Origin: Lindgomyces ingoldianus
Taxonomy: Eukaryota > Ascomycota > Dothideomycetes > Pleosporales > Lindgomycetaceae
Assembly (NCBI RefSeq): GCF_010093535.1
Contig: NW_022985167.1
Coordinates: forward strand, 2,055,622-2,119,621
Direction: 5' to 3'
DNA: 64,000 nucleotides
The notes beneath the pieces are model-generated. The model was given only the letters and a program-made list of their open reading frames with translations, did no database searches and was not told the origin of the DNA. Below are positions 44,932 through 57,429 of this stretch, piece after piece. The position numbers and the translations under genes were made by a program. Every line of letters starts with the position of its first letter. The first letter of the stretch is position 1.

Positions 44932-46420
44932 GTTGGTGGATATTGAAGTGGAAGAGAGGGCTGGGCAACTTGAAGATCTCTGGGCATGTGGAAAAGAGAA
45001 GAAAGAGCAGGTATGGAAGTGGCCCAACTGTTCGCTTCTTATGGATTATTGACAGCTCTCCTTTTCCACCTCCGTTCGGATGCCTTTCGTCCATCTTGCA
45101 CAGCCCAACCCGCTAAACATCATCTACCCACGACCACAACAGCAGCTGTCTCTCAAGCGCCCAGACTTACGCACCTCCTAGATCGTACTCAGCCTCTATC
45201 AATTGATCCAGTGTCGTCTTCCATCCCAAAACGGAATATCGAGACTTCAACGAGCTGATCTCCGGAAACGTTTCCTCCCGTCGAAACATCGTACGAATCA
45301 GAAGAAGCCTTTATGTCATGCCTCACAGTAACGTTCAATCAAGCGTCGGGTTCCCAGATGCCGGGGTTGACAGAAAAGAAACTTGGTGGCCCGGATGGTA
45401 TAGCTTCCGGGCATTGTCGCTTCTGCATGCAGTTAAGCGAATAGGTCGTCAACGCCTCAATTGTCGATGTGGCGGGTCACGGCTAGGATAATGAGCGAGA
45501 ATTTAAGGTTGAAGATATGCTTCCCTATTTTAGGGAAGTGTGGACCTGGATCGATTCGTACTAGGATAGGAACTCTCGCTTATTTGCCCCGGATGTGCAA
45601 TTTGCGCGCGCAACAAGGCTACGCCCTGGTGTCAGCAGCGAATGGTCGCAAAGACCATATGTCATATCGCCACCTAAAGTGGAACGTGGCAGCGGTATTT
45701 TAGGATAGAGATTTCCATCTGGTTTGCTTTATTTTTGGTTCTAGCAAGAGGGTCAATTGGTCAATTGGTCATCATGTACACCCTACCGTTCGAACAACCC
45801 TCCACCCAACCCCGGCAATCCATACGTCTTTCAACTCGACCGCATCGAGGGTGACCTGTTCGCAACTCTACCGCATCACCAGCTACCTCTGGCTCTCTTC
45901 GGCGTTCTAAATGTAGTCTCTACGGTATCCTCCCCGCTTCATCATCTTTCACTCGCCAATTGGCGTCAAAACACCCTAGTAGACCCTCGCCCGCTCTGTA
46001 CCTCCCTCAACCCTCCAGGCCTTGGTGTGCATTTTCGCTCCTCCCACCCGACAATCTCCGACCAAGGCACCTTCGTTGTGAGTGCCTGTGTCGGCCCAGA
46101 GCTCCATCCATGACCGAAACCCGTGTAGCTCGCACCAAAATTTTACCCGCTGCGCTTCGGTAATATCACCGCCCACTTGCTACAATGGAGCTAATGCTTA
46201 TGGTTTGCGAGGAGTTGGTGAGGTTGAGGAGAATAGCAAGGGCATTTTCATCTTGGGGGCGAGGTGTGTGATCTGGTTGTCGCGAAAGAGATTCACTTCC
46301 GCGCCCCATAGAAGGTGTTGTATGAGGCCTTCAGTCGCATTGCTGCGTCGCTACGTTCGTGAGCTTTTATGAGAATCTTCGTGTCATTTGTCCATGACCG
46401 CACTAACGAAGTGAACAAAG
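44932..46420. other. 1.5 kb without a supported gene
   Basis: Several short frames (for example 45757-46113 plus) have no domain. The first 300 bases should be the promoter of the GPI-protein gene, with a C/T-rich run. I see no repeat. Confidence 0.45.
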
Positions 46421-47387
46421 TCAGGGCTGGTAGTCCAGCGCATTCAACGCCCTGTTGTATCCACCTCCACCTTGCCGACCCCAGCCGTTTGGTTGTGCAG
46501 ACCTACCTCATTATCCAGGGCTTCAATAATGAACTCCAAATCTCGATTTATGGCTTCCCAATGCGTATCCAACCATATCTCATTCCCGGTGAAGATGGCA
46601 TAGTAATGCACAGCTAGTAAACCCCATGTGAAATAAGTATCACTCATGTTCCTTACCCTGAAATTTTCCGTGGCTAGTCCTGCAAATGGAACTATTCCCG
46701 TACTATTATTTTGATAGAATAACATCTCAAGCGGATTTTCGAAAGCGGTCAACCCCGACGGCCGAGAGCAGAATTCGATCCCTGAACCCCAGAACCTCTC
46801 CGCCAAACAGTGGGATCCCGCTTCGTACCACCGAGAAGAAACGGAGTAGCGACACCGAGAGAAGCATTGTACGCCCAGTCAGGCTGTACCTGTGGTGGAA
46901 ATCGACAAGTGTCTTGCGATGCGATGTTCGTTTGAACGGTATAAGCCCCATCATTCCATGTTCGAATGAGCAGGTTGTCATCTGGAGTCTAAAAGTATCC
47001 AGAGTAATCCCACAAATTCGACATATCGGGCGCAAAACAAATCTCGCAAGACATATTCCATACCTTTGCGTTTATTTGAGTGCGTTGATGGGCATGAATC
47101 GGAAGCCACATCTAAATCGTTCACTTGGCATGCGGCAGAATGTCGAATTTTCAAGAATGCTGACGTTGAGCGCCGTATTGTAGTCTTGGCTTGGTACGGC
47201 TCCGGCGTCATGAGATATAGATCGCCTGAAGGATGAAGATTCAGCGAATGCGAGAGACAGCAATGGTGAGCCCGTGTCGGTTTTGATGCTGAAGCTAACC
47301 ACGCCACTTACTTCGGCACTGAAGTCCAAGCTGATCTGCCGGCTGGGTTGCGTGGACGAGAAGCATCCCTCAGTATCTGAAGTCACA
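46421..47387 (-). pseudogene. Alpha-L-rhamnosidase (GH78-like), broken by stops and frameshifts
   Basis: Three or more minus-strand frames together resemble a fungal GH78 rhamnosidase. 47386-47072: ISLDFSAEVSGVVSFSI, LAFAESSSF and ERFRCGFRF. About 47010-46810: NLWDYSGYF, an in-frame TAG (46989-46991), then GAYTVQTNIASQDTCRFPPQ and LGGTKRDPTVW. 46806-46480: GLTAFENPLEMLFYQNNSTG, SDTYFTWGLLAVHYY, GNEIWLDTHWEAI and GLHNQT. The frame then shifts again to NGWGRQGGGGYNRALNALDY and stops at 46421; the C-terminal part of the family is missing. These enzymes release rhamnose from pectin and glycosides outside the cell. Traces of the N-terminus may reach 47750. The multiple lesions mean it is not functional. 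Confidence 0.75.
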
Positions 47388-48134
47388 ACAACATCTCGGG
47401 ATACTGCGTCGTTTGAGTCAGCTTATTGTTTTGAGACAACGGACTATAAATAAACTACTCCCAAGGACGACCGGCGAAGGCGAGTCAAAAGGCAGCAAGA
47501 GGAACAATCATTCTCTTACAGAACAGATCGGGGATAAATCATGCAGTCGAGAGCGGAAGGAATCGATAGGTGTGGTCTATTTTGACGATGACTGACCCAG
47601 TTCCTAGAGTTCGGAGGGAATTGTGCTGAAGCAAGTTGGGGTCCGAGAGACCGTTTAGCGTTGCCGACGTTCCACTTGGGGTACGGACCACCCCTCATAT
47701 CGATATTCGCACCGATCATGGATGACACGTTTATGCAATTTTGCAATGGCGATCTTTATGTGGGGGTAGCTCTATTCCCCTACTCATGATTTGGAGTTGT
47801 AATTGAATGATTTTAAACTCGACAAGTACGTAGAAATTCGGCACCGTACAAATTAGTATGTAGCTGCGTCGCAGGAGTACAAAGGAACGGGATGCCTGCC
47901 TCCGCCCTTTCACCTTCGCCCTCCGCCCTTCTCGCTCCGCCTCCTACCCCTACTCCTTGGGAGGCCTTCCTCAGCCTTACAAAGAATTATTTGGCTCTTT
48001 CTATGAGTACACTCTAAATAGGGCGAATGGGGGTCCCTTATAAGAGGGAGCTGGGAATCCGCTGTGAGCACCTTTTACATGAACTGGTCAGAGCCGTTCT
48101 AGTGCTAGAGCTCTGATGACACTTGTCTCTCACA
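47388..48134. other. Spacer between GH78 pseudogene and TPR-SET gene
   Basis: The first half may hold unreadable remains of the rhamnosidase N-terminus. A pyrimidine-rich run with repeated CGCCCT/CTCCGC words lies at 47895-47960. No other feature. Confidence 0.4.
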
Positions 48135-50151
48135 ATGGCCTCTCAGATCGAAAGAAACACTATTTATCTCACCGAGGAAGAAGCGGAGCGCATCCGGAAC
48201 ACCGTCAAAAATCGACTAAAGAAATGTTCCGAACTTGTAGGTCATGCTCGGGAACCAAGAGACTTGAAAGCCGCAATCAGCCGAGCAACTGGTGCGTCTC
48301 TAATGGCAGATATGGGAGGTGCACCGGACCCGGAGATGACGCGGACGAAAGGTTGGGGAGGTACGTTGCCAGTTGTTGCTGTAGGGCAGCCGTACCCGCC
48401 ATGCATCATCGCCCTCCAAGACTTACAACCGGTGACACTTGGAGATCTCCAAATGGAGACTCATCATCGTGGCCGTCGGCTCACTGTCAAGCGTGCGAGT
48501 CCGGTAGTCACTCTTGCCGCCAGGTCATGGACAATGGTGAAAGACGAAGTGGGAGATGAGATGGAGCGCTTAGAGGTGTGTCTGCACAAGTCAAGGCACG
48601 ACGAGGACGTACTAGAATCGGCATCCGTTTTCGTAATCAAGGAGCCCTATTTCACTCTCACCGATCAAGGAGAAGCTACCATTCGGATCGACCATCCTTC
48701 AGATCTAATTGTCTGTAGGGATGAGATAATTGCCAATAGTATGTCTGACTTGGGCAAATGAAGTACATGGTCGTGCTGAGGACGCAACAGCAGCAGAGAA
48801 AGTCGCGAGTACGTGTAAAGACAGGGGCAATGCCGCGCTGAAACAACAAGATCTTTGGCTAGCTCACGCAAAATATACTGAAGGCCTAAAGGTCGCTCGG
48901 CAAGAGATTGTGTCCAATACCAATCCCGACCTGGCCCGAGATATCTCTCGCAATCGCGCTCACGTCAATCTCATTCTGAATCAACTTGATGAAGCAAAGA
49001 CTGATGCGAAAGCCTCCCTTACTGGCAGACAAGACCAGCGATCTAAGGATCTCGACAGCAAAGCCTATTTCCGTGCCGGTTGCGCTGCATACAATCTCGG
49101 CGAATATCAGGAGGCTAAGGGCTTCTTTGAAGAGCAACAGAAGCTTACGCCTGGCGACAAAGACGCAAGTACCAATCTGCGAAAGATTAGGATGCGCCTC
49201 CATGAGCAAGAGACAGGAATATATGATTGGGAGAAAATTAGGGATGGCCTGTCTCGAGCACGTCCGCGGGTTGATGCCGCAAGTTTCATCAACAACACCA
49301 ATGTCAGAGATAGCCCAGGACGAGGCCGTGGCCTATTTGCATCCCGCGATATACCTGCGGAGGGGATAATCATGTGTGAAAAAGCTTTCTGCGTAGTTTG
49401 GGGCCATGAAAGCGAGGCTTTGACGGCGATGACATACGACCTGCGCGACGACAGAATCAGAGTGTCCCCGGTTGGCTTGAGCAAGTCGACAGTACAGAAG
49501 CTTCTCAGCAATTCTTCTCAGATCGAAAGAGTCATGGATCTCTACGGAGATTATCAAGGAGACGGCAAAAATGTGTCCTGGACTGAAGATGGCCCCGTCG
49601 TCGATACCTTTCGAGTCCATGACATCATATCTCGTAACACCTTTGGTCCAGGCAGCCAGTATGGCGAAGAAGGCGCAACGAACGCGAGTACCGGCCTCTG
49701 GATCTGGTCCGCTTACATTAATCACTCTTGCATTGCCAATGCTAAGAAAGAATGCATTGGCGACCTAATGGTGCTCCGCGCCATTCGACCCATCGCCGCC
49801 GGCGAAGAGATTTTCCACAGTTACGACGAGTCGAGCGATTATGACGCAAGGCAGACTGCTTTAATGAACACTTGGGGTTTCCAATGTAACTGTACGCGCT
49901 GCGATGCGGAAAAGGCCGACGATCCAGCCGTGCGGAAGAAGCGACGAGAGCTGGTGAGCGAGGCAGATGCCTTTGTGAAAAGGGAGAATTGGGCCAATGC
50001 AAAGAGACTCACGATCGCCAAAGCTCAGCGCCTTGCGCGGGCTATTAATGATACGTACGATAGCGAGAGATATAAGGGTGTGCCTCGCGTCGCGATACAA
50101 AGGATCCAGGAGTGGCTTGCCAAAGCGAGCCCGCATTTTTCGAGTGCGTAA
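48135..50151 (+). CDS. TPR-SET domain protein with an apparent frameshift
   Basis: The first frame (48135-48761) gives about 200 residues ending near DHPSDLIVCRDEIIANS. The second frame, offset by one base, carries the TPR region (EKVASTCKDRGNAALKQQDL, HAKYTEGLK, NLGEYQEAKGFFEEQQKL), then a SET domain: GRGRGLFASRDIPAEGIIM, SYINHSCIANA with the NHSC motif, AGEEIFHSYDE and the post-SET WGFQCNCTRC zinc site. It ends at 50151. The shift falls near 48735-48760, where no intron of normal length fits (a GTATGT there would leave only 25 bases). The product would be about 670 residues. SET proteins methylate lysines of histones or other proteins. Either a real one-base lesion, a sequencing error, or an unusual join; the strong conservation after it argues for a recent or artificial break. 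Confidence 0.75.
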
Positions 50152-53100
50152 TTTAACAGGTTCTTAGAAATGCAAACTTGTTTTCTTATGAAAAAATTAT
50201 AGAACTTTATTAAACTAATCGTTTCATTTAGTAAGGAAAGCTTATACATCCAAGTCGTAGTTAATTCTCTCTTCACTCGCAAGTTTCGCGCGGAGGCTGC
50301 TGTTAACGCACGCAATGGTAATAATTATTTAGCGAACGATAGGCACAAAAAGATAGAAAGGCCTAGGGAACAGCGAGAACGGTCAAAGTATATAGGCACG
50401 GCCACCTAACAGCTTTTAAAAGGTTGTGGTTATTCTTATCTATTACAGCACAGCCTAGGTATGATATACGTGAGATCCCTCTTAACTAAAGCGACTATGT
50501 TTACTTTTCTAACTGCTAGTAAACAAAGTATGATAATCTCTTACATACTTCTTACTTTCTACTCTCGCCTTATTTGCTTTTAAAGTTCTAAGGATTGTAC
50601 ACTCTTAATTAAAGATACGAATAACTACATTACCTTCTCTTCTAACTAATGATTATAGTTACTGCAACAACGCTAGCCTGCACCCCGCTGTAGCAAGGTA
50701 AGATATAGCTAGGTAACTGACCGCAACTGAGAGCGGGTCACTGCAAGAGCGTTATAAGCTGGCATATTCTTAATTTGTGATAAAGGAGTTTGGAGGTGTA
50801 GCGAGCATACAGCCTATAATGTGGCGCGGTAAGACTGAGGTTCAGCGGGCCAGGCTTCGGCAAAGGTAAATATACAAGTAACTCGACTAAACTAGCTTAT
50901 ATATTCAGAAGTGGACAAGCACCTTGATCACGCTAACTGAGAGGACGGCCGACCCTCCCTGACCATGACCTTGTGCGGTGACGATTTCTGTAAGAAGTTC
51001 TAGAGCGCTGAGTTGGTGATTGGAGGCGGGCAGGCCTACAGAGCTAGGGTCGGCTCGTGTGCTAGGGCTCTGCACAGCCACAGGCTGAGCCCTTGACGAC
51101 GACCTAAGTAAATGACATGAGAGACGTCGGATCGTATCACACTAGCCTAGATGAATGATTATTTTCATTGAAGGTACTAATACGCGTGGTGACCTTGTGT
51201 GAATCTTCGTGCGATAGCAGCCACAGCGCTGATAGTAGCTTTGAAACACTCTAGTAACGTTTACAAGCTTAGATAGAACTATTCTATAAGTTTTAATAGC
51301 AACAAGAGCGTGATAATGGTTCTATCGCAGAGAAGTCTGTTTTGCCATAAAAGGAGGTCTTTAAAACCAGACGTAGTGAAGGTGCCTTCATGTTCAAGAA
51401 CACCTATAGCACATGCATAATATGAAAATATGGTACGTACTAAAGTGTGTGCAGAGTTTGAGCGGTGCAAAGTAAAAGTACTTATCATATTTCTCAGCAC
51501 GAAATTTCTCGCTTCACAGGGACAGACCTTAGATCGCTTATTTTGAGGAAAGCTTCTCCACTAGTCGCGGTGAGGCCTGTCGTGGAATATGACCAATGGG
51601 GAAGGGTACCGGGGCCGCGTCGGCCTGTCACGGTTCGGATTATTTACCCTTTGCGATTCCCACGGAGCGCCTCCGGCGTTTCCCCGTCTTAACGCCATGA
51701 CTGCAGCGCGGCCCACTGCAGTTCTAATGCGGACAGTGAGTATTCTTCACACCACTCAGTGTGTCATAAATCCGACATCTCTACATTATCTGCATGGGGC
51801 CAGAAGATATCCCATGTTCGAATGATGGGTGCGTGTGATTGATTGTGGCACAGCAAAGGAAGCGTCTGCCGACATATACTAATCAGCCACCTACCAGCGT
51901 GGCGGTATTCAACTTTTATTTAAGGGTCGCTGTTTGGAGGAATCGTCTCGGGAGGATTGAAAACCTTCCCCGGCTCCGCAAAAGGCTGGTTTGAAAGGCA
52001 TTCAGATGAAGTCTTATTCGGAGCATAATTGTAAGGGAAGGTGTCTGCCTTCAGAGCGTGTTCCCTTTATATCTACCAATAGGCAAAGACGATGTTGTAT
52101 CTCTCCTTTCGTTGTTGCTTTGCATCCCCGTGCCACACTATCCACCATGCTTTTCTCTTAGTAGTCATCTCTTGGCTACTTCTACTTCCGACGCTACCTG
52201 TTGCCGGGGTCTGTTCTGAGTGATAGATCCAAGTTTCAGTCCTAACATTTCCCAGCCTGTTACGACATCCCCTAGCCTTCAGGCCTTCCTCACTGGTGCC
52301 CGCCAAGGGATAGCTCTCTGGTCAGGTTTTCAGGCTAACTCCCAAAGCTACTATAATCTGCCCTAAACAGGATTTTAAAAGACTTTGCAGGATAGCCGCC
52401 TTAATTGCAATCAATCCGCATCAAAATCCATCATCATTCCAAAATCGGAATGGAATGTCATTATAAACGCTTTAGGGGTGGGTATTATCGCAACAAGGAC
52501 GACTTAGAATAGCTCAAAAGATATCCATTGGTGAGGTTAATCAAAGTCAAGAATCGTTTCCTTAACATTGGGGAAGTACATTCAATAGCAACACGCGTTC
52601 TTCTAAAAGCCGAAATAGGAATACTAACGCTGTGTTTGTGATAGATAGGGAACTTTTCTCGACGTGGTATGTTTCAGCTGACGTTGGGTCTGGGCTTGGA
52701 GTCGATAAATCTTGATTCCGGGCGGCCGGGTTCGTCCCAGAATTATCTTCTGCATCTGAGCCGACACGTTAGTTGGAATATAGTTCGATCTCTGAGTTCT
52801 AATTGGAGGAGAGCCGATAGAAGAAGAATCGGGAAAGCAAAAGTCCTCTGCCATGCATGGTTGCGTGCCACGCGTGTTGAAAACCTTACATTTTCCGAAT
52901 ATATATATTCTGTCCGTACATAAGTACGGTTGAATTAAGTTGCCTGAAACGTTGGGCTAAGTGTACTTAACAACCCTCTTTCTTCGTACGAAGAGAGAGG
53001 GCAGTAGTTAATCACAAGAAGATCTTTACCTGCTCACCCTGTTACAGGCTGTACGCTTAGCGTACAGCTGCCTATCCACCTACCGCGTGCGTAGCCACGC

Positions 53101-53942
53101 AGGAAAGGGACCCACTACCAGATGCGTAGCCATCTAGAGGAGTGAGCCAACCGACATATTCCTTTTATACTTTACCTGAAGATGTTATCCTGGGGCCGAG
53201 TGCATTTTCGCGCGCGAAAGCGCAGAGTGAAATAGAAGTGCGACTAGCTTTATTTCCCGCCTTAAGCCTGGCACAAAATGACCTCTTGATGATGTGCGGT
53301 AGAGACCACTGTTCAGCACCTTAATAGAACGGACATCGTATCTTGGGGTTGAGTTTCGCGGCACGATTAGGCCGTATTCTTTGTATCACATCGTTCAAGC
53401 GCCGTGTTACATGGCCAAGTCGTTAACTCCAATAACCCGATGAGAGAGGAACGGCTTTGCCGCGTCGCGGATACGATGCTAGGGGTGTGCATCCTTGAGG
53501 GGTTTCTTGCAGGTCGAATGTGAGTACGATCCAGCCTGATTCGCTAGATGGACGCGCCTCACGCGTGCATCCTATCCGGAATGAGAACGAACCGACAGCC
53601 GACCCAGTGGAGTTTCTGCATGTCCCTTGCTGTGCTGCGTTTGGATGGTCAGTGGTGTCAAACTTATTGACTTCCCACATCCGCAAACAAATCTTCTTGC
53701 AGCATGCTCGGACCGTCCGACGGTCGCACAACATCGTATATTTCTCATCCCGCCATTTTGGGCTGTACCCTCGCTTGCCCGAGTGACCACGGCTCTGATT
53801 CAAAGGGAAAGGGCCCCACTTGTAAACCTCTTACCAAGCACATTTCTTCAACTTCTCTGCGCTTGCTCTAGTCCCTCATTCTGTCTAACCAAAGTCTGCA
53901 CTCGATAGCAACACCTCGCCCTATTAGCCTAGCTTGTTAACC
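50152..53942. other. 3.8 kb without a supported gene
   Basis: Moderately AT-rich from 50160 to 50660, then mixed composition. Short frames (51589-51825, 52624-52923, 53142-53324, 53423-53803) have no domain and overlap on both strands. A cluster of palindromes lies at 52981-53135 (listed separately) and may belong to a decayed LTR element. The last 400 bases should contain the permease promoter. Confidence 0.45.
52981..53135. repeat. Cluster of four short palindromes, two sharing the loop CGTAGC
   Basis: TCTTCGTACGAAGA at 52981-52994 is a perfect palindrome. CTGTACGC-TTA-GCGTACAG at 53049-53067 is an 8-bp stem with a 3-base loop. GCGTG-CGTAGC-CACGC (53085-53100) and AGATG-CGTAGC-CATCT (53120-53135) are 5-bp stems with different arms and the same six-base loop. 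Function unknown. Confidence 0.6.
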
Positions 53943-55774
53943 ATGGCAGAAGTAACGAAGGAAGTCATCGGCGTTAACACTCTGCTTCATGAGCTTGACT
54001 TGAGTGAAGATGAGGCTGCAGTATCTATGAAGAAAGGCACCGGTGCCGACAGGCAAAACATGTGGAGGATGGGTAAAGTTCAAGAGTTACGAGTAAGACC
54101 ATCTCATGTTGCAGCTATAATTGCTAATTCGAAACAGCGCAACTTTCGATTCGTGTCCATTTTCGGGTTCTCCATGATTCTCATGGCATGCTGGGAGATT
54201 GTTTTGAGGTATTTGCGCTACTGAAAGCGCTACTCTGGATGCTTTTGTAATTGACCAGTGTCTAGCACTTCAGGAATTGGACTTACTAACGGTGGTACGG
54301 GAGGTCTGATCTGGACGTACCTGTTCAGTTGGATGGGATTCATTTGTGTCACTATTTCGATGGCGGAGATGGGATCCATGGCACCAACTTCGGGAGGCCA
54401 ATATCACTGGGTTCGTACTTACCCGAATTCCGTGGTAAGACTGGCCCTAAGTGTGCTGCACAGATCAGCGAGTTTGCCCCTGCAAGAGCTCAGAAGTTCT
54501 TAAGCTACGTGATCGGTGGGTTCGACTAAAAATATCGTCTAGACTTGGACTCACGTCTCATAGGCTGGTTGTGTACTCTCGGATGGCAGGTCAGCTCTGC
54601 TGGAGCGGCGTTCCTCGCGGGCGTCCAGATTCAAGGCCTAATCGTCATCAACAAGCCTGACTACGTCTTCCAGGCTTGGCACGGGACACTACTTGTGATT
54701 GCCGTATCGGCTTTCAATGTCACATTCAACACATTTTTCGCGAAGAAACTCCCTTTGATCGAAGCCGTCATTCTGGTCCTTCACATTTGCGGGTTCTTTG
54801 CTGTCCTAGCTGTACTGTGGGTCATGGGTCCTATTGCCGACGCAAGCATCGTGTTCACGACCTTCAACAACTTTGGAGGCTGGAGTAGCAAGGGTCTTGC
54901 TACTATCGTGGGTGCTATAGGGACTGCAATGCCCCTTATTGGAGCTGACGCTTCAGTCCACTTATCGGAAGAACTTCGCGATGCCTCCAAAACACTTCCT
55001 AGGGCTATGATATGGTCGATACTGGTCAACGGCGCCATGGGTTGGATAATTATAATTACCTACTGTTGCGTCCTCGGAAACGTCGAGGATGCCTTAGAGT
55101 CCCCGACAAGGCAGCCCTTCCTATACGTATTCCAAAACACAACAAAATCTGCTGTGGGAGCTTCTCTCATGGGCGCAGTGGTCATTTCAATGGCCACCTT
55201 TTCTGCAGTTTCTGTCACAGCTACTTCTTCTCGTCAGCTGTTCGCTTTTGCGAGAGACAAGGGCGTCCCCTTCCACGAGACCTTCGCATATGTAAGCCCT
55301 TAGGCACACCACCACTGCAACGTCGCTCACACAATTCAGGTACCACCAGAGTGGGATGTTCCTATCAACGCCGTCTGCTTTTCATTCGCAGTTGCATGCC
55401 TCCTTTCTCTAATCAACCTCGGTTCTGCCGTTGCATTCAACACTATTGCATCACTGGGCTCTGCTGCTCTCATGTCCTCATATATAGTGTCTATCTCCTG
55501 CATGGCCCTAAAGCGAATCCGAGGTGAACCCCTCCTGCCATCGGAATTTAAACTCGGTCGCACTGGTCTCCCAATCAACCTCATATCCCTCGTCTTCCTG
55601 ATTTTCATATTCTTCTTCTCATTCTGGCCTGGGATGGTTAAGCCGACTGTGGAATTGATGAATTGGAGCAGTATGATGTTTGGAGGAACAATGATTTTTG
55701 CCTTGCTCTTTTATTTTTTCCGAGGCAGACATGTCTATGATGGACCGGTCACTTATGTACGGAAATCGGCATAA
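53943..55774 (+). CDS. APC-family amino acid/GABA/choline permease, 526 aa, six exons
   Basis: Model: 53943-54092, 54138-54208, 54266-54410, 54464-54515, 54564-55291 and 55340-55774, with introns of 45-57 bases. Intron 1 (GTAAGA...AACAG) is a multiple of three, so the raw frame reads through it; splicing gives KVQELRRNFRFVSIFGFSM, the usual entry to TM1. Later joins give EIVLSTSGIGLTNGGTGG, YHWISEFAPARAQKF, YVIGWLCTLGWQ and FAYVPPEWDVPINA. Family marks include GLTNGGTGGLIW, SMAEMGSMAPTSGGQYHW and the STTSR-like ATSSRQLFAFARDKGVPF. About 12 membrane segments. Plasma-membrane uptake of amino acids, GABA or choline is likely; which one cannot be told. It is the last gene before the transposon-rich end of the window. 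Confidence 0.9.
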
Positions 55775-56324
55775 ATCTTGCCCTCTTGTAGTATGCATGT
55801 TACAGCGAGATTTCTTTAACTGTAACTTCCTGTCATGGCGCGACGGGTAGAGAGCTAACGTGCCACAATAAACTAAAAAGCACTTTGGGTTCCATATAGA
55901 GACTCTTCGGTCTGAGCTAGGTACATTAAGTTTTGCTATGTGCCCTGATACTTATATATCCTTTCTTGAATTCCCAAATCTCTTTCAGGATTCATCTAGT
56001 AATACCATCTGATACCTCCTTTTCAGTACTTTAAGCTTTATCCTATACTGTTTTACTACAAATAAAACCAATGTAACGTCACTCCCTGCGTAGCGAGACA
56101 CCCTGTGGAGAGACAAATAAGGGGTACTTTTACTTTCAGCAACCAGAAAGCTCTTGTTCACAACAAATATTGCTATACTTATAACTTACTACGCTAATTC
56201 ATAAATGTCTTGGAAAAGCGGAGCTTAGAATAGTAAGGAGTATGCATTAGTAGTAAAACTGTAACTCTAATTACCTTAACTTTAATTACCTCTATTAGTT
56301 CTAATCTAAATTAGATAACTAATA

Positions 56325-56386
56325 GCTTATTTTAACGCTTATTTTAACGCTTATTTTAAATCTTATTTTAAATCTTATTTTAACCT
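56325..56386. repeat. 12-bp tandem repeat, five copies
   Basis: Units GCTTATTTTAAC, GCTTATTTTAAC, GCTTATTTTAAA, TCTTATTTTAAA, TCTTATTTTAAC in a row. Differences among units are few. Confidence 0.7.
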
Positions 56387-56752
56387 CTATATTTTCTCTT
56401 TATAAATTTAATTTGTTAGACTAATATTTAGCTAGATAAGTTAGATATAAATAAAGAATATTTAACAGCTAATAACTTTAATAATACTTAATAAAAGATA
56501 AAAGTAAAAAGCTAGGTTTATAGCACTATATTTATACTATTAGTTAAATGAAGAAAATTAAGAAAAAAGACATTACAAGTAAAAGTATTTTTTAAATTAA
56601 GTAAGTTATTACTAAAATATAAAATAAAATTAATACTAACTATATACTTACTTATTAGTACTATTATGCAAATTAATCTACTTAATACTCTATATATTAA
56701 AAACCTATTAAATTAGGTATTAAACTAAATATTAGCCTTTTAAAGTATAATA

Positions 56753-56813
56753 TAGTAATAGTAATAGTAATAGTAATAGTAATAGTAATAGTAATAGTAG
56801 TAGTAATAGTAGT
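56753..56813. repeat. TAGTAA hexanucleotide microsatellite
   Basis: About ten head-to-tail TAGTAA units, ending in a few TAG triplets. Confidence 0.8.
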
Positions 56814-57030
56814 ATATAAAATAGCTTTTTTTCTAAAGGCGTTCTCTCTCTAGAAACCTCTCTATACAAAGGCAGAGCTTAGAATAGTAAGAAGTATATA
56901 ATAGTAGTATATAAAGCAGTTTTTTTCCTAGAGGCGTTCACCCCCTAGAACCCTCTCTAGACGTAGAGCTACTTGCAACAAAACTAATGTCTCCTAGAGC
57001 TTGCTGCCTGTTGCTGTAATCTACTGCCGT

Positions 57031-57240
57031 TAATTGCAGTTTGCCGCAGTTTGCCGTAGTTTGCTGTAGTTTGCTGTAGTTTGCTGTAGTTTGCTGTAGT
57101 TTGCTGTAGTTTGCTGTAGTTTGCTGTAGTTTGCTGTAGTTTGCTGTAGTTTGCTATAGTTTGCCGCAATTTACTGTAGTTTGCTGCAACTTGCTGTAGT
57201 TTACCGCATTTTGCTATAGCTTTCTGCAATTTGCCGCAAT
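57031..57240. repeat. 10-bp minisatellite, about 21 units of TTGCTGTAGT
   Basis: Nine identical units TTGCTGTAGT (57061-57150) are flanked by variants such as TTGCCGCAGT, TTGCCGTAGT, TTGCTATAGT and TTGCCGCAAT. Most variants differ by C/T or G/A changes, as expected if RIP or deamination acted on the array. Read on the minus strand the array has no stops and gives a ten-residue repeat (YSKLQQTTAN); this follows from the 10-bp period and is not evidence of a gene. Confidence 0.8.
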
Positions 57241-57429
57241 TTACTTTATGCTTTTCCTAACGCTACTAGCTAATCTCTTGCTAATACCTCTAGGTACTAG
57301 CCTCTTATATTTAAGCGGTAGTTATATAAAGTCTTTTAAAAAATAATAAATAACTAATACACTAGATACCTTTTATAAGCTACTTCTATAGCTAACTTAT
57401 AAAAGCTAAATAATAATAAAAAGTAAGTA

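Larger units (their letters stand above)
55775..57429. other. Boundary into the AT-rich transposon block
   Basis: The first 250 bases are normal composition with the permease 3' region; from about 56200 the DNA is strongly AT-rich. It holds a 12-bp tandem repeat, a TAGTAA microsatellite, an imperfect ~85-base duplication (56805-56972, sharing AGGCGTTC and GCTTAGAATAGTAAG words) and a 10-bp minisatellite. No gene. Confidence 0.5.

Noticed and set aside
45757..46113. 118-residue plus-strand frame
   Set aside because: Pro/Leu-rich composition with no recognisable domain and overlapping frames on the other strand; not supportable.
56984..57229. Minus-strand repeat frame (YSKLQQTTAN units)
   Set aside because: A 10-bp array without stops automatically gives a ten-residue repeat; no start, promoter or flanking coding sequence.
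57031..57240. CRISPR-like array
   Set aside because: Units are 10 bases head to tail with no spacers, and the organism is a eukaryote.
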